Source of the DNA: Candidatus Sumerlaea chitinivorans
GTDB taxonomy: Bacteria > Sumerlaeota > Sumerlaeia > Sumerlaeales > Sumerlaeaceae
Direction: 5' to 3'
DNA length: 64,000 nucleotides
Assembly: GCA_003290465.1 (NCBI GenBank)
Contig: CP030759.1
Coordinates: 1,116,001-1,180,000, forward strand
Shown: positions 63,301 to 64,000 of the stretch, one piece after another
Numbering within the stretch: position 1 is the stretch's first letter
Layout of the letters: each line of letters starts with the position of its first letter
Made by a program: the position numbers and the translations under genes
The notes under the pieces: generated by a model
What the model was told of the DNA's origin: nothing
Seen by the model: the letters and a program-made list of their open reading frames with translations, nothing else
Database searches by the model: none

Positions 63301-63810
63301 CCGAGCAGCGCGGCGTTTCTGCTCCTCGTTGAGCTCTTGAAGCCGTTTCTGACGGGCCGCCAGTTCGGCTTCAGCAGAACTTACCATTGCCGTTAGCTGT
63401 GTCGCTGAGGCGGTGGTGGGAATGCTCACGTCTTGCGTCTGAGGTGCAGAGGTTAGACCTTCCCTTAATGCCTCGATTTGCTGGGGTGCAGCCTTGGCCG
63501 CCGCCTCATGTTCGGCTTTTTGCTTGGCAAAAGCGTCAGCAGTTCGCAACGCCTCCAGAGCGATTGCAAAGGTTTCTCCAGCCCATTTCTTTGTCGTTTC
63601 ATCAACGTCCGGCAGCTCCTGAATCTTCTTAAGCCGTGCCTCTAAGCGCCCCAGATCTGATTCCAAGGGTGCAAAAAGCAGTGTGGTTGAAGTAACTGCC
63701 GGTTCCTTTTCTTGGCGACCCTGCGAAGAAGGCTTTGGGGCGCCGGTACCCACATTCACCCCAAAGAAAACGATGATTCCGATGACGAACCAAGTTCTGA
63801 CTTTCATCAT
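60334..63810 (-). CDS. Large mechanosensitive channel, MscS/MscK (KefA) family
   Basis: The protein has about 1158 residues. I use ATG 63808-63810, with AGGGG upstream, so that it begins with a signal sequence (MMKVRTWFVIGIIVFFGVNV). A periplasmic region of about 450 residues follows, rich in Glu, Arg, Gln and Ala with strong coiled-coil heptads. About eleven membrane helices come next, from LFEAPAYYLLVCLLFVIVWI onward. The MscS core is near the C-terminus: the pore helix VTVGLGFGLQEIFANFVSGL, the beta domain LLFERPIRVGDLVTIGQTTG and VIPNKQLITGEVVNWTL. It should open on membrane tension to release solutes. thiE follows with a GTGA overlap. Confidence 0.92.
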   Translation of the reverse strand: MMKVRTWFVIGIIVFFGVNVGTGAPKPSSQGRQEKEPAVTSTTLLFAPLESDLGRLEARLKKIQELPDVDETTKKWAGETFAIALEALRTADAFAKQKAEHEAAAKAAPQQIEALREGLTSAPQTQDVSIPTTASATQLTAMVSSAEAELAARQKRLQELNEEQKRRAARQTEFPKLIAAARQKIEDAEKLTPPIPPSQPDLSEFTNSLRALVRAAAERELEVLSAEQQMYEATAEQLSLQIEHAQRQLESAEQRLKALREALAVRKQQEAEEAVRLAQRQKIESANAHPLVKAFAEETERLARRRTGPDGSTAKLARSSEAVDQANAQRERLREQFATLKKRLEAAGNSDAIGQLMRRQRDELPDIREIERAIAKTKADISSVQLELLELEGQRLEIPQAEKKLREALATDLKLSPSEVDTAVRELVQTRRTMLAALLSDLNALFSKLVDLQTAETQLYKQVREYAEFLEERIFWVRSTKPIGLTDFRRAGEGIRDLFHPQFWGVLFSATARDLFEAPAYYLLVCLLFVIVWIRHRDGRAIGEQSSHDERRDHRSVLRQFLAAAGSALAGPAVLYLIASRLRVVPTDSEFITVFAVALEKSSIVLAAMQLFAEISAPGCLAQSLLGWSEQTCLAWHRIFRRYTYLFVGIIFFAILTGELTDRVKWDALHRLIFTVLQLVLCWVFWKVFDPHSGPLAGSWQEKPTHWLSRYKTLWQWSSATLPIVLALLALVGYMYTAVELTKRFAESLALCVALYLAVALGERLIGQFSARLVALLTQRGNSGKPPHHEPSDLTGVAEASIHSPDLGVDVHSLSQRVHRLVLAGAIVIVAWGLWEIWRDVAPALSFLDRIVLWQHATQPVPSGDKSSEQTVTTLVMQSVTAADLLIALLIGILTIIASRNIPAVIELVLLQRLRVDSGVRYAFAALARYVLFLIGIVVVARKLGVSWNNVQWLAAAVTVGLGFGLQEIFANFVSGLILLFERPIRVGDLVTIGQTTGTVMQIRTRATTIRDFDGKDLVIPNKQLITGEVVNWTLSDKITRLTFVVGVEYGTEPERVQDVLLQVAKNHPLVLSDPAPAVLFDGFGSWDLRFKLFVHVAALEHRLQTINELNAAIARAFAEAGIMMAFPTYVVNLRDSHGKFGTSAERFLNHDTRGDAS

Positions 63811-64000
63811 TACTTGACCCCTAATGGGTGGCGCTTCCTCTGGCAACGGATATGTGCGCTTGCGAGTTTACGTGCCCTTTGGGATAAGTCGGTCGCTAAA
63901 GTTGGCGACGTCGAACAATTGCAAACAGTCATGGATAAGTGAAGTGATGGTACTGGCAAGACAAGTGTGGACAAACGGTGTACTGTATTACTCTGCGTCC

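Noticed and set aside
1-64000. CRISPR arrays, prophage, insertion sequences, integrons or rRNA
   Set aside because: No regularly spaced repeats, transposase or integrase reading frames, terminal repeats or rRNA motifs were found on reading both strands.

Overview
The window reads as a stretch of chromosome from a free-living bacterium of moderate GC content. Genes are dense on both strands, and I see no prophage, insertion sequence, CRISPR array or rRNA. Several genes point to a Gram-negative-type envelope: an RlpA-like septal lytic transglycosylase, an MscK-size mechanosensitive channel with a long periplasmic coiled-coil region, and exported lipoprotein-like proteins. Menaquinone appears to be made by the futalosine route (MqnE), isoprenoids by the MEP route (IspD), and isoleucine precursors possibly through citramalate synthase. 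Taken with a transaldolase/glucose-6-phosphate isomerase fusion, a Thermus-type long isocitrate dehydrogenase, a microcompartment vertex protein and an encapsulation-tagged aldehyde dehydrogenase, this suggests a poorly cultured phylum of the planctomycete / Hydrogenedentes / Sumerlaeota kind. That placement is inference; there is no 16S rRNA gene here to test it.

Layout. 1-1969: a flavin/Fe-S NADPH-ferredoxin oxidoreductase pair, cut by the window edge, divergent from trpA. 1988-7098: an RlpA-like protein with a downstream membrane protein, a small HD-type (p)ppGpp-hydrolase-like protein, an exported Ser/Pro-rich protein and isocitrate dehydrogenase. 7459-12958: secG, a structured intergenic stretch, a zinc-ribbon membrane protein with a probably dead signal-peptidase fold, then hsp20 and lon. 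13192-16120: tRNA-Arg, a 69-residue protein, dnaB with three near-consensus DnaA boxes upstream, and a membrane protein. 16255-21791: mqnE divergent from an SsnA-type aminohydrolase, a zinc-ribbon membrane protein, ispD and a GT4 glycosyltransferase. 21990-28450: a tal-pgi fusion and transketolase in one operon, then the tagged CoA-acylating aldehyde dehydrogenase. 28617-32078: hisH, cimA and ferredoxin-NADP reductase.

31251-36692 on the minus strand holds a CPBP-family intramembrane protease, two ABC ATPase/permease pairs with overlapping ends, and fpr. 36710-40555 holds uvrA divergent from an RNase HI-domain protein. 40919-47626 holds a sugar isomerase-like TIM barrel, galT, a metallophosphatase-like exported protein, a GT-C-like membrane protein, the EutN/CcmL microcompartment vertex protein, a TPR protein and a previously uncalled 52-residue membrane protein. 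47645-53566 holds udk-ribD, an AAC(3)-like acetyltransferase, mnmE, a DUF167 protein and a DUF155/RMD1 protein. 53574-63810 holds the YyaL-type thioredoxin-domain protein, a CbiMQO cobalt/nickel importer whose ATPase is broken by one missing base in a homopolymer, thiL, thiE and the MscK-like channel.

The strongest leads are these. (1) Two microcompartment parts lie 18 kb apart with no shell hexamer between them. (2) An S26 signal-peptidase-fold protein lacks both catalytic positions. (3) cbiO carries a frameshift in a C/G run. (4) DnaA-box-like sites cluster upstream of dnaB. (5) An SsnA-type aminohydrolase sits beside mqnE. (6) A CPBP protease is coupled to two ABC-2 exporters. All family calls are from reading the translated sequence; no database search was run.
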